DNA of 17,700 bases, from positions 1-17,700 of the forward strand of contig CAYUIG010000061.1 in the NCBI GenBank assembly GCA_964444685.1, given 5' to 3'. This DNA comes from CAYUIG01 sp964444685 (lineage in GTDB: Bacteria; Gemmatimonadota; Gemmatimonadetes; Longimicrobiales; RSA9). Both the position numbers and the translations under genes were made by a program. Of this stretch, positions 1-7,165 are shown piece after piece. The stretch's first letter is position 1, and every line of letters begins with the position of its first letter. The notes below the pieces were generated by a model. It saw only the letters and a program-made list of their open reading frames with translations. It was not told where the DNA came from and did not search any database.

Positions 1-1139
1 ACCCAGGTCGTGTTGTGGATGACCTGGTTCATCGTGAAGCTGGCGTTCACGAGGCCGGTCGCGCCGCCCAGTACGAAGGTGAGCATCGCGAGGATCTGGG
101 CGGTAACGGACGGATCGTTCCAGGGCAGCTTCCTGATCCAGCCCAGCAATCCCGTCCCGCCCGCGCGCCGGCCGCCGATCTCGAGCGCGGCCATGACGGA
201 GAACGCGGTCGCGAGCGACGGGAAGAAGACGCCGAAGGTGAGCACGCCGTGCACGGCCTTCATCGCCGTCGGCACGCCGGGGTCCGCGTACTGATGGTGG
301 AAGCCCGTCGGGATCGACAGCAGCAGGAAGAGGATCCAGACGACGCGCGTGTACGAGTCGCTGATCAGCACGCCGCCGACCTGGCGCGGGATGAGCGCGT
401 ACCACGACACGTAGGCCGGCAGCAGCCACGCGTATACGATGGCGTGGCCGGTGAACCAGAAGAGCGTGCGCGTGAGCAGCGGATCCACGGTAGCGCGCAG
501 GCCGAGCGACCAGGGCAGCAGGAAGACGAGGAACTCGACGGCGATCGGCAGCGACGCGAGCAGCCACATCAGGTAGGACGTGACCGAAATGTAGGCGAGG
601 AGCGGAATGCGCTCGCCGCGGTGCTCGCGCTTCCAGCCGCGCAGCGCGATCAGCATGTTTGCGAGCGCGAGCCACGTGCTGACCACGACGAGGGCGAGGC
701 CGAGATAGTACGTCCAGTGCGCCTGGAGCGGCGCGTAGGACGTGTACAGCACGCTCGCCTTGTTCCCCACGACCGCGTAGATCGTGAGGATGTTGCCGAG
801 CACGAGCGCGCCGAGCGACGCCCACAGCAGTCCGGTGTGGAGCGGCCGCGCGAGTGCGCGCGCGGTCATCAGCGGCAGGAACGCGTTGGCGAACGAGAAC
901 GTGAAGATCAGAACGTTGGCGACGCCGTGTGCTGTCAGCCCCTGGTAGTACGTCGAGAGTCCGGGGAACCAGTTGAGGAGGCTGATGCCTGCGTAGCCGA
1001 ACGCGTTGGCGAGGCCATGGAACACGCCTGCGGTCAGTGCGGCGTAGCCGATGTAGATGGTCCAGCGCAGTACGCGCCGCTGATTGTCCGGCAGGTCGTA
1101 GCCCTGCGGGTCGAGCACGATCGATGTGAGCTTTGCCAT
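1..1139 (-). CDS. cbaA: ba3-type cytochrome c oxidase subunit I (partial, C-terminus off the left edge)
   Basis: This is the catalytic, membrane-embedded subunit of a B-family haem-copper oxygen reductase, which reduces O2 to water and pumps protons. About 379 residues are visible. His71 in YYQGLTAHG aligns with the low-spin haem ligand of Thermus ba3. His232 in TGHAIVY is the CuB ligand, and Tyr236 is the residue cross-linked to it in this family. His281-His282 in FHHQYADPG are the other two CuB ligands. Multiple hydrophobic helices are evident. The ATG at 1139 follows the subunit II stop by 7 nt and has an AGGCGG ribosome site. The ba3 family usually has Pro between the CuB His and Ile (HPIVY), whereas Ala is read here. 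The long open frame on the opposite strand is a shadow. Family assignment is secure; the gene symbol follows Thermus usage. Confidence 0.93.
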   Translation of the reverse strand, partial: MAKLTSIVLDPQGYDLPDNQRRVLRWTIYIGYAALTAGVFHGLANAFGYAGISLLNWFPGLSTYYQGLTAHGVANVLIFTFSFANAFLPLMTARALARPLHTGLLWASLGALVLGNILTIYAVVGNKASVLYTSYAPLQAHWTYYLGLALVVVSTWLALANMLIALRGWKREHRGERIPLLAYISVTSYLMWLLASLPIAVEFLVFLLPWSLGLRATVDPLLTRTLFWFTGHAIVYAWLLPAYVSWYALIPRQVGGVLISDSYTRVVWILFLLLSIPTGFHHQYADPGVPTAMKAVHGVLTFGVFFPSLATAFSVMAALEIGGRRAGGTGLLGWIRKLPWNDPSVTAQILAMLTFVLGGATGLVNASFTMNQVIHNTTW

Positions 1140-1146
1140 CGCCGCC

Positions 1147-1644
1147 TCAGTTCACCGTGGGCACCGCAGTGCCCGCAGGCTCGACGATGATGCGGCCGTA
1201 CATGGTGTGGTGTCCGAGGCCGCAGTACTCGTGACAGATGAGCAGGTACTCGCCGGGCTCGGTGAAGCGATACGAGTTCCGCGAGATCTGTCCGGGGATC
1301 AGCATCATGTTGAGCCGCGTGCCTTCCACGTTGAAGCCGTGGAGGACGTCCGGCGACGTGGCCGTGAAGGTGATCTCCGCGCCCGCGGGCACGCGCACGG
1401 AGTCCGGCTGGAAGACCCAGGCACGCCCGATCATCACCACCTCGTACGCGTTCGCGCCGCGCTGGTAGACGCCGGGGCGGTCGAAGGGCGCCGTCGTGGC
1501 GAGTGTGCTCGGATCCACGCGACCGGATGCTCCGGGCAGGTGGATGCCGTGTGCGAACGTCGCGTAGGCGATCGCCGCGGCGCACGCAATGAGCACGACG
1601 ATGCCGACCGTGAGGAACGCCTTCTCCCAGTGGTGGACCTTCAT
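1147..1644 (-). CDS. cbaB: ba3-type cytochrome c oxidase subunit II (CuA subunit)
   Basis: This is the electron-entry subunit of the oxidase. One N-terminal membrane anchor (residues about 8-28) is followed by a cupredoxin domain on the outer face of the membrane. The binuclear CuA motif C-x-E-x-C-x3-H-x2-M is complete: Cys137, Glu139, Cys141, His145 and Met148, with the upstream ligand His102 in VLHGFNV. The 165-residue length fits the short ba3-type subunit II. The open frame extends 11 codons further upstream, but the ATG at 1644 overlaps the TGA of the preceding gene as ATGA, matching the coupling at the previous junction, so this start is preferred. It receives electrons from cytochrome c or a small blue copper protein and passes them to subunit I, encoded 7 nt downstream. 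Confidence 0.93.
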   Translation of the reverse strand: MKVHHWEKAFLTVGIVVLIACAAAIAYATFAHGIHLPGASGRVDPSTLATTAPFDRPGVYQRGANAYEVVMIGRAWVFQPDSVRVPAGAEITFTATSPDVLHGFNVEGTRLNMMLIPGQISRNSYRFTEPGEYLLICHEYCGLGHHTMYGRIIVEPAGTAVPTVN

Positions 1645-1820
1645 CGCTCGAGCATCCGCATGTACATGATGATCCACACGGCAGCGATGATCATGAGGAT
1701 GATCATCACGAGGAACAGAGTGCCCGTCGTCGTGGGCTCCTCTTCGGGGAGGATCTCGGTCTCCGCCGGGTCCGTGGAGCCGGTCGCAGGCACGCGGCCG
1801 GCTTCGTCGCGCTCGTTCAT
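1641..1820 (-). CDS. small single-helix oxidase subunit (IIa-like)
   Basis: This is a 59-residue protein with an acidic, Glu/Pro-rich N-terminal half and one hydrophobic helix at about residues 34-54, ending in a basic tail (MYMRMLER). Position and topology match subunit IIa of ba3 oxidases, a single helix that completes the fold supplied by two helices in A-type subunit II. The N-terminal tail is longer than the Thermus protein, which is only 34 residues. The ATG at 1820 overlaps the upstream TGA as ATGA, and its own TGA overlaps the ATG of subunit II the same way, so the three genes are probably translationally coupled. The identification rests on context and topology rather than on a recognisable sequence motif. 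Confidence 0.75.
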   Translation of the reverse strand: MNERDEAGRVPATGSTDPAETEILPEEEPTTTGTLFLVMIILMIIAAVWIIMYMRMLER

Positions 1821-2047
1821 GTCGCCCTCGCGTGCCACGACTCGATCGTGCGCCGCATGCCGCGCAGCAGGAGCCAGAAGAGCAGCGCCGCCGGAATCAG
1901 GAGCAGGAGACGGACGGGTTCGACGATGCCTGCGAGGAGGTGATTGAGGGTATCCCAGATGTAGCCAACCAGCGGCGTGCCGAGCAGCACGAAGAGCGTG
2001 ATGCCGGCCATCAGTCGGAACGTATCCTGCCCTCGAGAATCTGCCAT
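1817..2047 (-). CDS. small two-helix membrane protein, first gene of the oxidase operon
   Basis: This is a 76-residue protein with two hydrophobic segments (about residues 13-29 and 45-61), a short polar loop holding DTLNHLLAG, and a basic C-terminus (RGMRRTIESWHARAT). No known family is recognised with confidence. It is the first gene after the presumed promoter at 2078-2105, and its stop overlaps the next start by 4 nt, so it is expressed with the oxidase. Plausible roles are an accessory subunit or an assembly helper, but nothing in the sequence shows which. The only in-frame ATG is at 2047, with a weak GGCGGG upstream. Confidence 0.7.
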   Translation of the reverse strand: MADSRGQDTFRLMAGITLFVLLGTPLVGYIWDTLNHLLAGIVEPVRLLLLIPAALLFWLLLRGMRRTIESWHARAT

Positions 2048-2077
2048 GTATGACCCGCCGTGAAACGGACGGGAATC

Positions 2078-2105
2078 ACTTTGGTCTCTCGCGGCCCGCT
2101 GTCAA
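2078..2105 (-). promoter_or_regulatory. candidate sigma-70-type promoter of the oxidase operon
   Basis: On the minus strand a perfect TTGACA (2105-2100) is followed after 16 nt by CAAAGT (2083-2078), which matches TATAAT at three of six positions. Transcription would start near 2070, about 23 nt before the first ATG of the operon. It lies in the 91-bp gap after the carbonic anhydrase stop. The -35 box is strong and the -10 box weak, as expected of a regulated promoter, but the call is from motif reading only. Confidence 0.45.
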
Positions 2106-2138
2106 GTAGGGAAATCCCCGACTCGACGCTCCGTCCGG

Positions 2139-2747
2139 TCAATCCCCCGCGGGCACGAACCGGCCTGATTCGAGATCCAGCAGGAAGACCGTCCCCTCTT
2201 CGATGATGTAGTGCCAGCCGTGCAGGGCGAGGCGGCCGGCCTCGACGCGCTGGCGGACGATCGGGAAGGTGAGCAGCCGTTCGAGCTGCAACGCGATGCA
2301 GCGCTGTTCGGTGCGACGCAGCATGGCCTGGGATACCGGCTCATCCACACGCGCTTCCACACCCAGCTCCAGCCACCGGTTGATGTGCGGCGTATCGGGA
2401 TTCAGCGGCTCGTAGAGTGCGCGCACGGCGCCGCAGTGCGAGTGGCCGCATACCACGATCTCGCTGACGTCGAGCAGGCCCACGGCGAATTCGATTCCCG
2501 CCGAGACGCCGTGGTACCCGGAGTTCGCCTCGAAGGGCGGCACGAATGCGCCGGGATTCCGGACGATGAAGAGGTCGCCGGGGCCGGCGTCGAGGAGGTG
2601 ATCGGGCAGTACGCGCGAGTCGGAGCAGCCGATGAAGAGCGTGCGCGGCTTCTGCCCTTCTTCGACGAGTCGGCGGTAGTGATCGCGCCAGCGCGGGAAG
2701 TGTTCCACGCGAAAGCGCCGCAGCCGCTCGATGAGCTCTGCGCTCAT
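2139..2747 (-). CDS. beta-class carbonic anhydrase
   Basis: The enzyme interconverts CO2 and bicarbonate in the cytoplasm. The 202-residue protein carries the beta-class zinc site: Cys41-x-Asp43-x-Arg45 in GCSDSRV, then His102 and Cys105 in VCGHSHCGAV. The conserved PGDLFIVRNPGAFVPP segment follows at about residues 56-71. Length is normal for a bacterial beta-CA. The open frame runs far upstream inside the kinase gene, but the correct start is the ATG at 2747: it overlaps the kinase TGA as ATGA, and the family N-terminus begins there. The gene therefore looks translationally coupled to the upstream sensor kinase. No riboswitch or separate promoter is seen. Confidence 0.93.
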   Translation of the reverse strand: MSAELIERLRRFRVEHFPRWRDHYRRLVEEGQKPRTLFIGCSDSRVLPDHLLDAGPGDLFIVRNPGAFVPPFEANSGYHGVSAGIEFAVGLLDVSEIVVCGHSHCGAVRALYEPLNPDTPHINRWLELGVEARVDEPVSQAMLRRTEQRCIALQLERLLTFPIVRQRVEAGRLALHGWHYIIEEGTVFLLDLESGRFVPAGD

Positions 2748-4642
2748 CCGGTCGCAGCCGGCTGGGGTTCCTCGGCGGCCGTGGGCAGCCGGACCCGGAA
2801 GCGTGCGCCCGAGCCGGGCTCGCTCTCGACGGTGATGTCGCCGCCCATCATGCGGGCGAGGCGACGGCTGATGGCGAGGCCGAGCCCGACGCCGCCGTGC
2901 GGGCGGGTGTAACCGCTCTCCACCTGCACGAACGGTTCGAAGATGCGCTCGTGCATCTCGGGCTCCACACCGGGACCGGAGTCCTCCACCACGACTTCGC
3001 TCCACGCGGTGCCGTCGTCGAACGCGGGACCGCATTCGACCTGAATGCGTCCGCCGTTCGGCGTGAACTTCACCGCATTGGTCAGCAGGTTGACGAGGAT
3101 CTGCTCGACGCGGCGCGGGTCCCCGCGGTAGGGCGTGCCGTCGCCGTCACGATTCACGACCGAGAGATCGATCTTCTTCGCGAACGCCTGCGGCTGCACG
3201 ATGGCCACCGCGGTGCGCACCGCTTCATCGATGCGGCCGTCCTGCGGCTCGAGGCGCATGCGGCCGGACTCGACGCCGGCGAGGTCGAGTACTTCATCGA
3301 CGAGGCCGATGAGGTGCCGGCCGCTCGCGCGGATACGTGCGAGCTGGTCGCGCTGCTTGTCGTTGAGCGTGCCTGCAATGCCGAGGTCGAGCAGGTCCGT
3401 ATAACCAATCATCGCATTGATCGGCGTGCGGATCTCGTGGCTCATCGTGGCCAGGAAGTCCGACTTCGCGCGGCTGGCCTGCTGCGCTTCGATGCGCGAG
3501 CGCTCCGCCGTGGCAATGGCCTGCTCGAGGATCAGGTTCGTGTGCGCCAGCTCCGCCGCCAGTGCACGCGCCTCGCCGTACTGATGCTCCAGCTCCTTGC
3601 GTGCATCACGAACCTGCGACGCCATGTGCGTGAACGTCGCGGCGAGGGCGCCGAGCTCGTCGTCGCGATCGAGATCCACGCGCTGGTCGTAGTGGCCGGC
3701 GGCCATCGCCGCCGATGCGATCTCGAGCTGGCGCAGCGGACGCGTGACGCTGCGCGACACGAGCCACGCGACGAGCGCGCCCAGTACCAGCAGTCCGAGC
3801 GCAGCGAGCATGATCGCGCGCAGGAACGCCCGCGGCCGCGCACCGAGCGACGATTCCGGCGCGAGCGCGACGAGGTGGATGGATGTTTCGGGAATACGCG
3901 TCGCCACGGCATGCCATGTGGCGCCATCGAGCGTGATCTCCGCCTCTCCCTGGAACGGCCATTCCGGCGGCGGCGTTTCGGGATCGGCGCCCATCGAGAG
4001 CCAGAGACCGGTCGACGCGTCGGCGTAGCGCACCTCGACGTCCTCACCCAGGAGCGAACGCACCGTGTTCACGTTGCCGCCGCGCGCCTGACTCAGCACG
4101 GCCACCCAGCCGAGCCGTTCGCCGCGGTCCTCGACGGGTACGGCGGTCCAGAAGAATGCCGAATCCCCGGAGAGGAAGAGAGGCCCGACGCCGCCGCTGT
4201 CCGGTACCGCCGTAGCGCCTTCGCCGACGCCGCCTCCGGGTTCGGGTTGGTTCAGCGGGGGCGCACCCAGCACGATCTGGCGGTCGGCGCTCCACAAGCG
4301 TGGCCCGGTCGGGCCAGCAGGGTCGGGGAGCGTGTCGAGGGCCTCCTGCGCCGCGGCCAGCGCGGAGGTGTCGCCGCGCAGGAACGATACGATCGCGGGG
4401 TCTGATGCAACGCGACGAAGTCCGGCCAGTCGCTGATCGAGCGCACCGCCGGCCGCCTCAGCGAGATCGGCGATCGCATTGAGCCGCGCGTACAGCGCCA
4501 CCTTCGCGGACCTGCGCACCTCACCGTAGCTGGCCGCGGCGATACCGATCGCCACCGCTGCGATCACCCCCGTGATCAGCAGGGGCAGCTTGATTTCGAG
4601 CGAGAGTCCGCGTGACTCCCGCCCCCGCGCGGGTTCCGTCAT
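2744..4642 (-). CDS. membrane-bound sensor histidine kinase
   Basis: This is a 632-residue sensor kinase of a two-component system. Order of parts: first membrane helix (about 18-38), an extracytoplasmic sensor region of about 230 residues (40-272), second helix (about 274-295), a HAMP linker (about 296-348), a coiled coil, then HisKA with the phospho-accepting His402 in SHEIRTPINAMIGY. The ATPase domain has an N-box with Asn518 and Asn522 in NLLTNAVKFTP, a G1 box DSGPG (554-558) and a G2 box GGVGLGL (583-589). All catalytic boxes look intact. No response regulator lies next to it; the gene overlaps the carbonic anhydrase by 4 nt. The ligand of the sensor region is unknown. The start at 4642 is the first ATG of the frame and gives a sensible N-terminus before helix 1. 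Confidence 0.93.
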   Translation of the reverse strand: MTEPARGRESRGLSLEIKLPLLITGVIAAVAIGIAAASYGEVRRSAKVALYARLNAIADLAEAAGGALDQRLAGLRRVASDPAIVSFLRGDTSALAAAQEALDTLPDPAGPTGPRLWSADRQIVLGAPPLNQPEPGGGVGEGATAVPDSGGVGPLFLSGDSAFFWTAVPVEDRGERLGWVAVLSQARGGNVNTVRSLLGEDVEVRYADASTGLWLSMGADPETPPPEWPFQGEAEITLDGATWHAVATRIPETSIHLVALAPESSLGARPRAFLRAIMLAALGLLVLGALVAWLVSRSVTRPLRQLEIASAAMAAGHYDQRVDLDRDDELGALAATFTHMASQVRDARKELEHQYGEARALAAELAHTNLILEQAIATAERSRIEAQQASRAKSDFLATMSHEIRTPINAMIGYTDLLDLGIAGTLNDKQRDQLARIRASGRHLIGLVDEVLDLAGVESGRMRLEPQDGRIDEAVRTAVAIVQPQAFAKKIDLSVVNRDGDGTPYRGDPRRVEQILVNLLTNAVKFTPNGGRIQVECGPAFDDGTAWSEVVVEDSGPGVEPEMHERIFEPFVQVESGYTRPHGGVGLGLAISRRLARMMGGDITVESEPGSGARFRVRLPTAAEEPQPAATG

Positions 4643-4813
4643 GGCCCCCCGGAGATTCCGGTTGTGCGGGGAGATTCGTCCAATCTAGGGAAAGGTCCGG
4701 GCCTGCGGCCAGTGGCTGGGCACGATCGCAATCCGTACCCTCCTCCACTTCCTGTTTGCCCTCAGCCGATTCTATCTTGAACTTGAAGTGATTCCCGAAC
4801 GGAGCTGTGCGCA

Positions 4814-5023
4814 ATGCGGACTTTCACGGCTGTGATCGAGAAGGATCCGGAGACCGAGCTGTACGTAGGGTACGTTCCCGGTTTTCCGGGTGCGCATTCC
4901 CAGGGCGCGAGCATCTCGGAGCTGCGTGAGAACCTGGCCGAAGTGATCGCAATGCTACTGGAGGACGGGGATCCGGAGCTCGAGGGAGAGTTCGTCGGAA
5001 CCGAGACGATTCGTGTCGCGTAG
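4814..5023 (+). CDS. hicB: HicB-family antitoxin
   Basis: This is a 69-residue protein with the small HicB fold. The pattern MRTFTAVIEKD..LYVGYVPGFPGAHSQG followed by SELRENLAEVIAMLLEDG is typical of the short HicB antitoxins that neutralise the HicA mRNA interferase. A GGAG ribosome site lies 9 nt before the ATG. The stop is followed after 3 nt by the ATG of a degenerate hicA reading frame, the normal gene order for this subtype. There is no obvious C-terminal DNA-binding domain, so autoregulation by this protein alone is uncertain. The antitoxin frame is intact while its toxin is not, making it an orphan antitoxin. Confidence 0.82.
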   Translation: MRTFTAVIEKDPETELYVGYVPGFPGAHSQGASISELRENLAEVIAMLLEDGDPELEGEFVGTETIRVA

Positions 5024-5026
5024 CCC

Positions 5027-5182
5027 ATGGGCCGGCTGCCAGTCCTGAAGCCGCGTGAGGCATTGCCCGACTCGAGCCAGGCCGAGCGTGTGCATCGCGA
5101 GGACCCGCACTTTACATCTCTACCAGGCTCCACTTGTCAATTCTACCACAAGTCGCTCTACAGATTTACCGCAGGGCGTTGA
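5027..5182 (+). pseudogene. degenerate hicA-like toxin
   Basis: The first residues, MGRLPVLKPREAL, read like a HicA N-terminus and begin 3 nt after the hicB stop. After that the frame loses resemblance. Reading a shifted frame at 5066-5074 restores R-L-E, then Q-A-E-R-V-H-R in the original frame, suggesting small compensating indels in the helix that normally reads ALxRLEQAGFVHR. The frame ends after 51 codons, short for HicA. A further piece (TDLPQG, in another frame near 5150) resembles the normal C-terminal DLPxGT segment. The family's catalytic Gly-Ser-His is read here as Gly-Ser-Thr. It is probably a dead toxin. Homology is judged by eye on a short stretch. Confidence 0.5.
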
Positions 5183-5212
5183 AGCAAGGACCCATCGTCA
5201 CGGTCGGGTCAG

Positions 5213-5241
5213 TTGACGACCACGGCCCGTATTACCATATT
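5213..5241 (+). promoter_or_regulatory. higBA promoter
   Basis: TTGACG (5213-5218) and CATATT (5236-5241) are separated by exactly 17 nt and match the sigma-70 consensus at five and four of six positions. Transcription should start near 5248, just before the GGAGG ribosome site at 5260-5264 and the GTG start at 5271. The -10 box lies inside the palindrome described separately. Confidence 0.6.
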
Positions 5242-5246
5242 GGTAA
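5232..5246. promoter_or_regulatory. palindromic operator over the higBA -10 box
   Basis: Perfect 6-bp inverted arms TTACCA and TGGTAA flank a 3-bp centre (TAT). The site covers the whole -10 hexamer, so a bound dimer would block RNA polymerase. HigA-type antitoxins carry an HTH domain and commonly repress their own operon, so HigA encoded downstream is the likely binder. Confidence 0.55.
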
Positions 5247-5270
5247 CAGCCATCTCGCTGGAGGACCTGG

Positions 5271-5564
5271 GTGCATGTCATCAGTCAGAAGCGGCTCAAG
5301 GCGTTCTGGATGGCGCATCCGGATGCTGAACTTCCGCTGCGAGCATGGTGGACGACGATGAAGGCCACGACGTTCGCTACACCGCATGAAGTTCGCGCGG
5401 TCTTTCCCAGCGTGGATTTCACCGGCAAAGGACGTGCGATCTTCGACATTTGTGGTAACCGCTATCGGCTCGTTGCAGATATCAGATACCGGTGGGGCCG
5501 TGTGTACATCGTGGCTGTCCTGATACACGCGGAGTATGACCGCGTGAACGTGGACGATCTGTAG
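5271..5564 (+). CDS. higB: HigB-family toxin (mRNA interferase)
   Basis: This is a 97-residue RelE-superfamily toxin that cleaves mRNA, usually on the ribosome. The N-terminus MHVISQKRLKAFWMAHPDAE, the middle DVRAxFPSVDF equivalent, and the GNRYRLVADIRY..GRVYIVAVLIHAEYD segment follow the HigB family of the COG4680 type. The frame is complete and of normal length. The start is GTG at 5271, chosen because GGAGG (5260-5264) lies 6 nt upstream and the family N-terminus begins there. HigA follows after a 27-nt gap, the usual toxin-first order. No missing key residues are evident, so the pair may be active. Confidence 0.88.
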   Translation: MHVISQKRLKAFWMAHPDAELPLRAWWTTMKATTFATPHEVRAVFPSVDFTGKGRAIFDICGNRYRLVADIRYRWGRVYIVAVLIHAEYDRVNVDDL

Positions 5565-5591
5565 CGGCAAGGAAGCCGCGAGGAGGCACCC

Positions 5592-5975
5592 ATGCGAACC
5601 ACGCTGGATTTCAGCAAGCCACACGTCCTCCGCGACGAGGGGGAGTACGAAGCGGCCGTTGCCCGCATCGATGAACTGCTGAGGCTGGACGTGCCTGACG
5701 ACAGCGATGAGGCTGAGGAGCTTTTTTTCCTGTCCGTGCTGGTGGAGGAGTACGAAGATCGTGAGCATCCTGTCGAAGGTGCTGATCCGGCGACCGTGGT
5801 GGATTTCATACTCGAACAGCGGGGGATGAAACGCGCCGACCTGGCGGAAACGATGGGTGGCGCGTCGCGAGTCTCTGACTTCTTTAACGGGAAGCGCCCC
5901 CTTTCCAGGAACCAGGCGTTGCGGTTGCGGGATCTCCTCGGAGTACCGCTCGATGTACTCATCACGGAAGGTTGA
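5592..5975 (+). CDS. higA: HigA-family antitoxin with C-terminal HTH
   Basis: This is a 127-residue antitoxin. The acidic N-terminal half (about residues 1-75, many Asp/Glu) would wrap the basic toxin. The C-terminal Xre-like helix-turn-helix (about 77-125) reads VVDFILEQRGMKRADLAETMGG then SRVSDFFNGKRPLSRNQ, the usual layout of COG5499-type HigA proteins. AGGAGG lies 5 nt before the ATG. It forms one operon with higB and probably represses the operon through the palindrome at 5232-5246. It is distinct from the other antitoxins in the window in both fold and gene order. Confidence 0.88.
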   Translation: MRTTLDFSKPHVLRDEGEYEAAVARIDELLRLDVPDDSDEAEELFFLSVLVEEYEDREHPVEGADPATVVDFILEQRGMKRADLAETMGGASRVSDFFNGKRPLSRNQALRLRDLLGVPLDVLITEG

Positions 5976-5997
5976 AGCGCACGCGTTCGGAGCTGCT

Positions 5998-6026
5998 TTG
6001 ACACCGATCCTTCGGGCGGCTACCCT
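5998..6026 (+). promoter_or_regulatory. candidate mqnD promoter
   Basis: A perfect TTGACA (5998-6003) is followed after 17 nt by TACCCT (6021-6026), which matches TATAAT at three positions. The start of transcription would be near 6033, leaving a leader of about 22 nt that holds the GAGAGG ribosome site. It lies in the 79-bp gap after higA, so mqnD need not depend on the toxin-antitoxin promoter. Confidence 0.5.
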
Positions 6027-6054
6027 TCGCGGCCGCTTTCGATGAGAGGTGCCA

Positions 6055-6891
6055 ATGCCGCAAGTAATCCGCGTCGCCCATTCGCCCGACAGCGACGACG
6101 CGTTCATGTTCTGCGCCCTCGCCGAGGGCCATATCGACACCGGTGACCTCGAGTTCGCCCACGAGCTCCAGGACATCGAGACGCTGAACCGGCGCGCGTT
6201 GCGCGGCGAGCTGGAGGTCACGGCCGTCTCGATCCACGCCTACGCCTACCTTGCCGACCGGTACGCACTCCTGCCCCACGGCGCATCCATGGGCGAGGGC
6301 TATGGTCCACGCATCGTGGCGCGTTCGGCCTTCTCGGTTTCGGATCTGGTCGGACGCACGGTTGCGGTGCCGGGCGAGATGACGTCGGCGTATCTGGCGC
6401 TGAAGCTGATGGAGCCGCGCGTGCGGACGGTCGTCGTGCCGTTCGACGAGATCCTCGAGCACGTGGCCGCGGGCGAGTCGGACGCAGGGCTGATCATCCA
6501 CGAGGGTCAGCTCACGTACGCGGATGCCGGCCTGCACCTGGTTGCGGACCTCGGCGAGTGGTGGGCGAGCGAGACGGGCGGTCTGCCGCTGCCGCTCGGC
6601 GGAAACGTAATCCGTCGCGACCTCGGCCCCGAGCTGATCACGCGCGTGTCGCGGCTGCTGCGCGAGTCGATCGCATGGGGACTCGAACACCGCGCGCATG
6701 CGCTTGCGCACGCACAGCAGTATGGCCGCGGCCTTGACGACGCGCAGACCGACGAGTTCGTCGGCATGTACGTGAACGCGCGGACGCTGGATTACGGCGA
6801 GGAGGGGCGTCGGGCGGTGCGGCTGTTCCTGGAGCGCGGACACGAGGCGGGCATCATCCCGCATCGCGTCGACGTCGAGTTCACGGACTAG
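6055..6891 (+). CDS. mqnD: 1,4-dihydroxy-6-naphthoate synthase (futalosine menaquinone pathway)
   Basis: The enzyme converts cyclic dehypoxanthine futalosine to 1,4-dihydroxy-6-naphthoate in the futalosine route to menaquinone. The 278-residue protein has the two-lobed periplasmic-binding-protein-like fold of MqnD. It shows SPDSDDAFMF near the N-terminus, GEGYGPRIVAR (80-90), LIIHE with the proposed catalytic His149, DLGEWW (165-170), GLPLPLGGNVIRR (176-188) and a YVNARTLDYGEEG segment near the end. These fit MqnD rather than the related chorismate dehydratase MqnA. The frame could start at a GTG at 6049, but the ATG at 6055 with GAGAGG 5 nt upstream is preferred. No other menaquinone genes lie in the window. 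Codon usage is GC-rich, unlike the toxin-antitoxin genes around it. Confidence 0.92.
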   Translation: MPQVIRVAHSPDSDDAFMFCALAEGHIDTGDLEFAHELQDIETLNRRALRGELEVTAVSIHAYAYLADRYALLPHGASMGEGYGPRIVARSAFSVSDLVGRTVAVPGEMTSAYLALKLMEPRVRTVVVPFDEILEHVAAGESDAGLIIHEGQLTYADAGLHLVADLGEWWASETGGLPLPLGGNVIRRDLGPELITRVSRLLRESIAWGLEHRAHALAHAQQYGRGLDDAQTDEFVGMYVNARTLDYGEEGRRAVRLFLERGHEAGIIPHRVDVEFTD

Positions 6892-7014
6892 TCGGGCGGA
6901 CTGCGCGGGGACCAGGACGCCGAGCAGCCCTGCGTCGAGACGGAGCACGTGCCCATCCAGGAACAGGGTCGGCTGCAGCTCCTGGTGCCCGAGCTGATCC
7001 CATTTACGCGCGAC

Positions 7015-7165
7015 TTACGCGCGTGTCATCTGCACGGTGGAGCACCGACCCATCGAATCATTCCTGACACAGGACCACCCGAGCCCGGCAACGGAAGCGA
7101 CAGTCATGGGGCGAAAGCATGTCTACCAAGTCGCGCGGGAGGTTCTCGTCAAGCAGTACGCGCAC
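7015..7165 (-). pseudogene. frameshifted, truncated PIN-like toxin (DUF5615 type)
   Basis: Reading from a GTG at 7165, which overlaps the antitoxin end by 17 nt, gives VRVLLDENLPRDLVDML..HD, the typical N-terminus of DUF5615 PIN-like toxins with the first acidic residues (Asp6, Glu7). The frame then goes wrong near 7103. The next frame, from 7107, reads TVASVAGLGWSCVRND, which is the expected continuation (usually GLGWSGVRNGELL). This frame stops at 7015, so the C-terminal half, including the later acidic residues of a PIN domain, is missing. The remnant covers about 50 codons, against a usual length of roughly 110. It is partner to the intact DUF433 antitoxin just upstream on the same strand. 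Confidence 0.75.

Noticed and set aside
15..1190. A 391-codon open frame on the plus strand
   Set aside because: It is the shadow of subunit I on the other strand; its product is Arg/Glu-rich low-complexity sequence, while the minus strand encodes all haem-copper ligands.
6976..6996. Small inverted repeat CAGCTC/GAGCTG after mqnD as terminator
   Set aside because: The stem has only six pairs with a 9-nt loop and no T-run.
7004..7023. Direct repeat TTACGCGCG, two copies 11 bp apart
   Set aside because: Only two short copies in decayed sequence next to the broken toxin; no evidence that it is a functional site.
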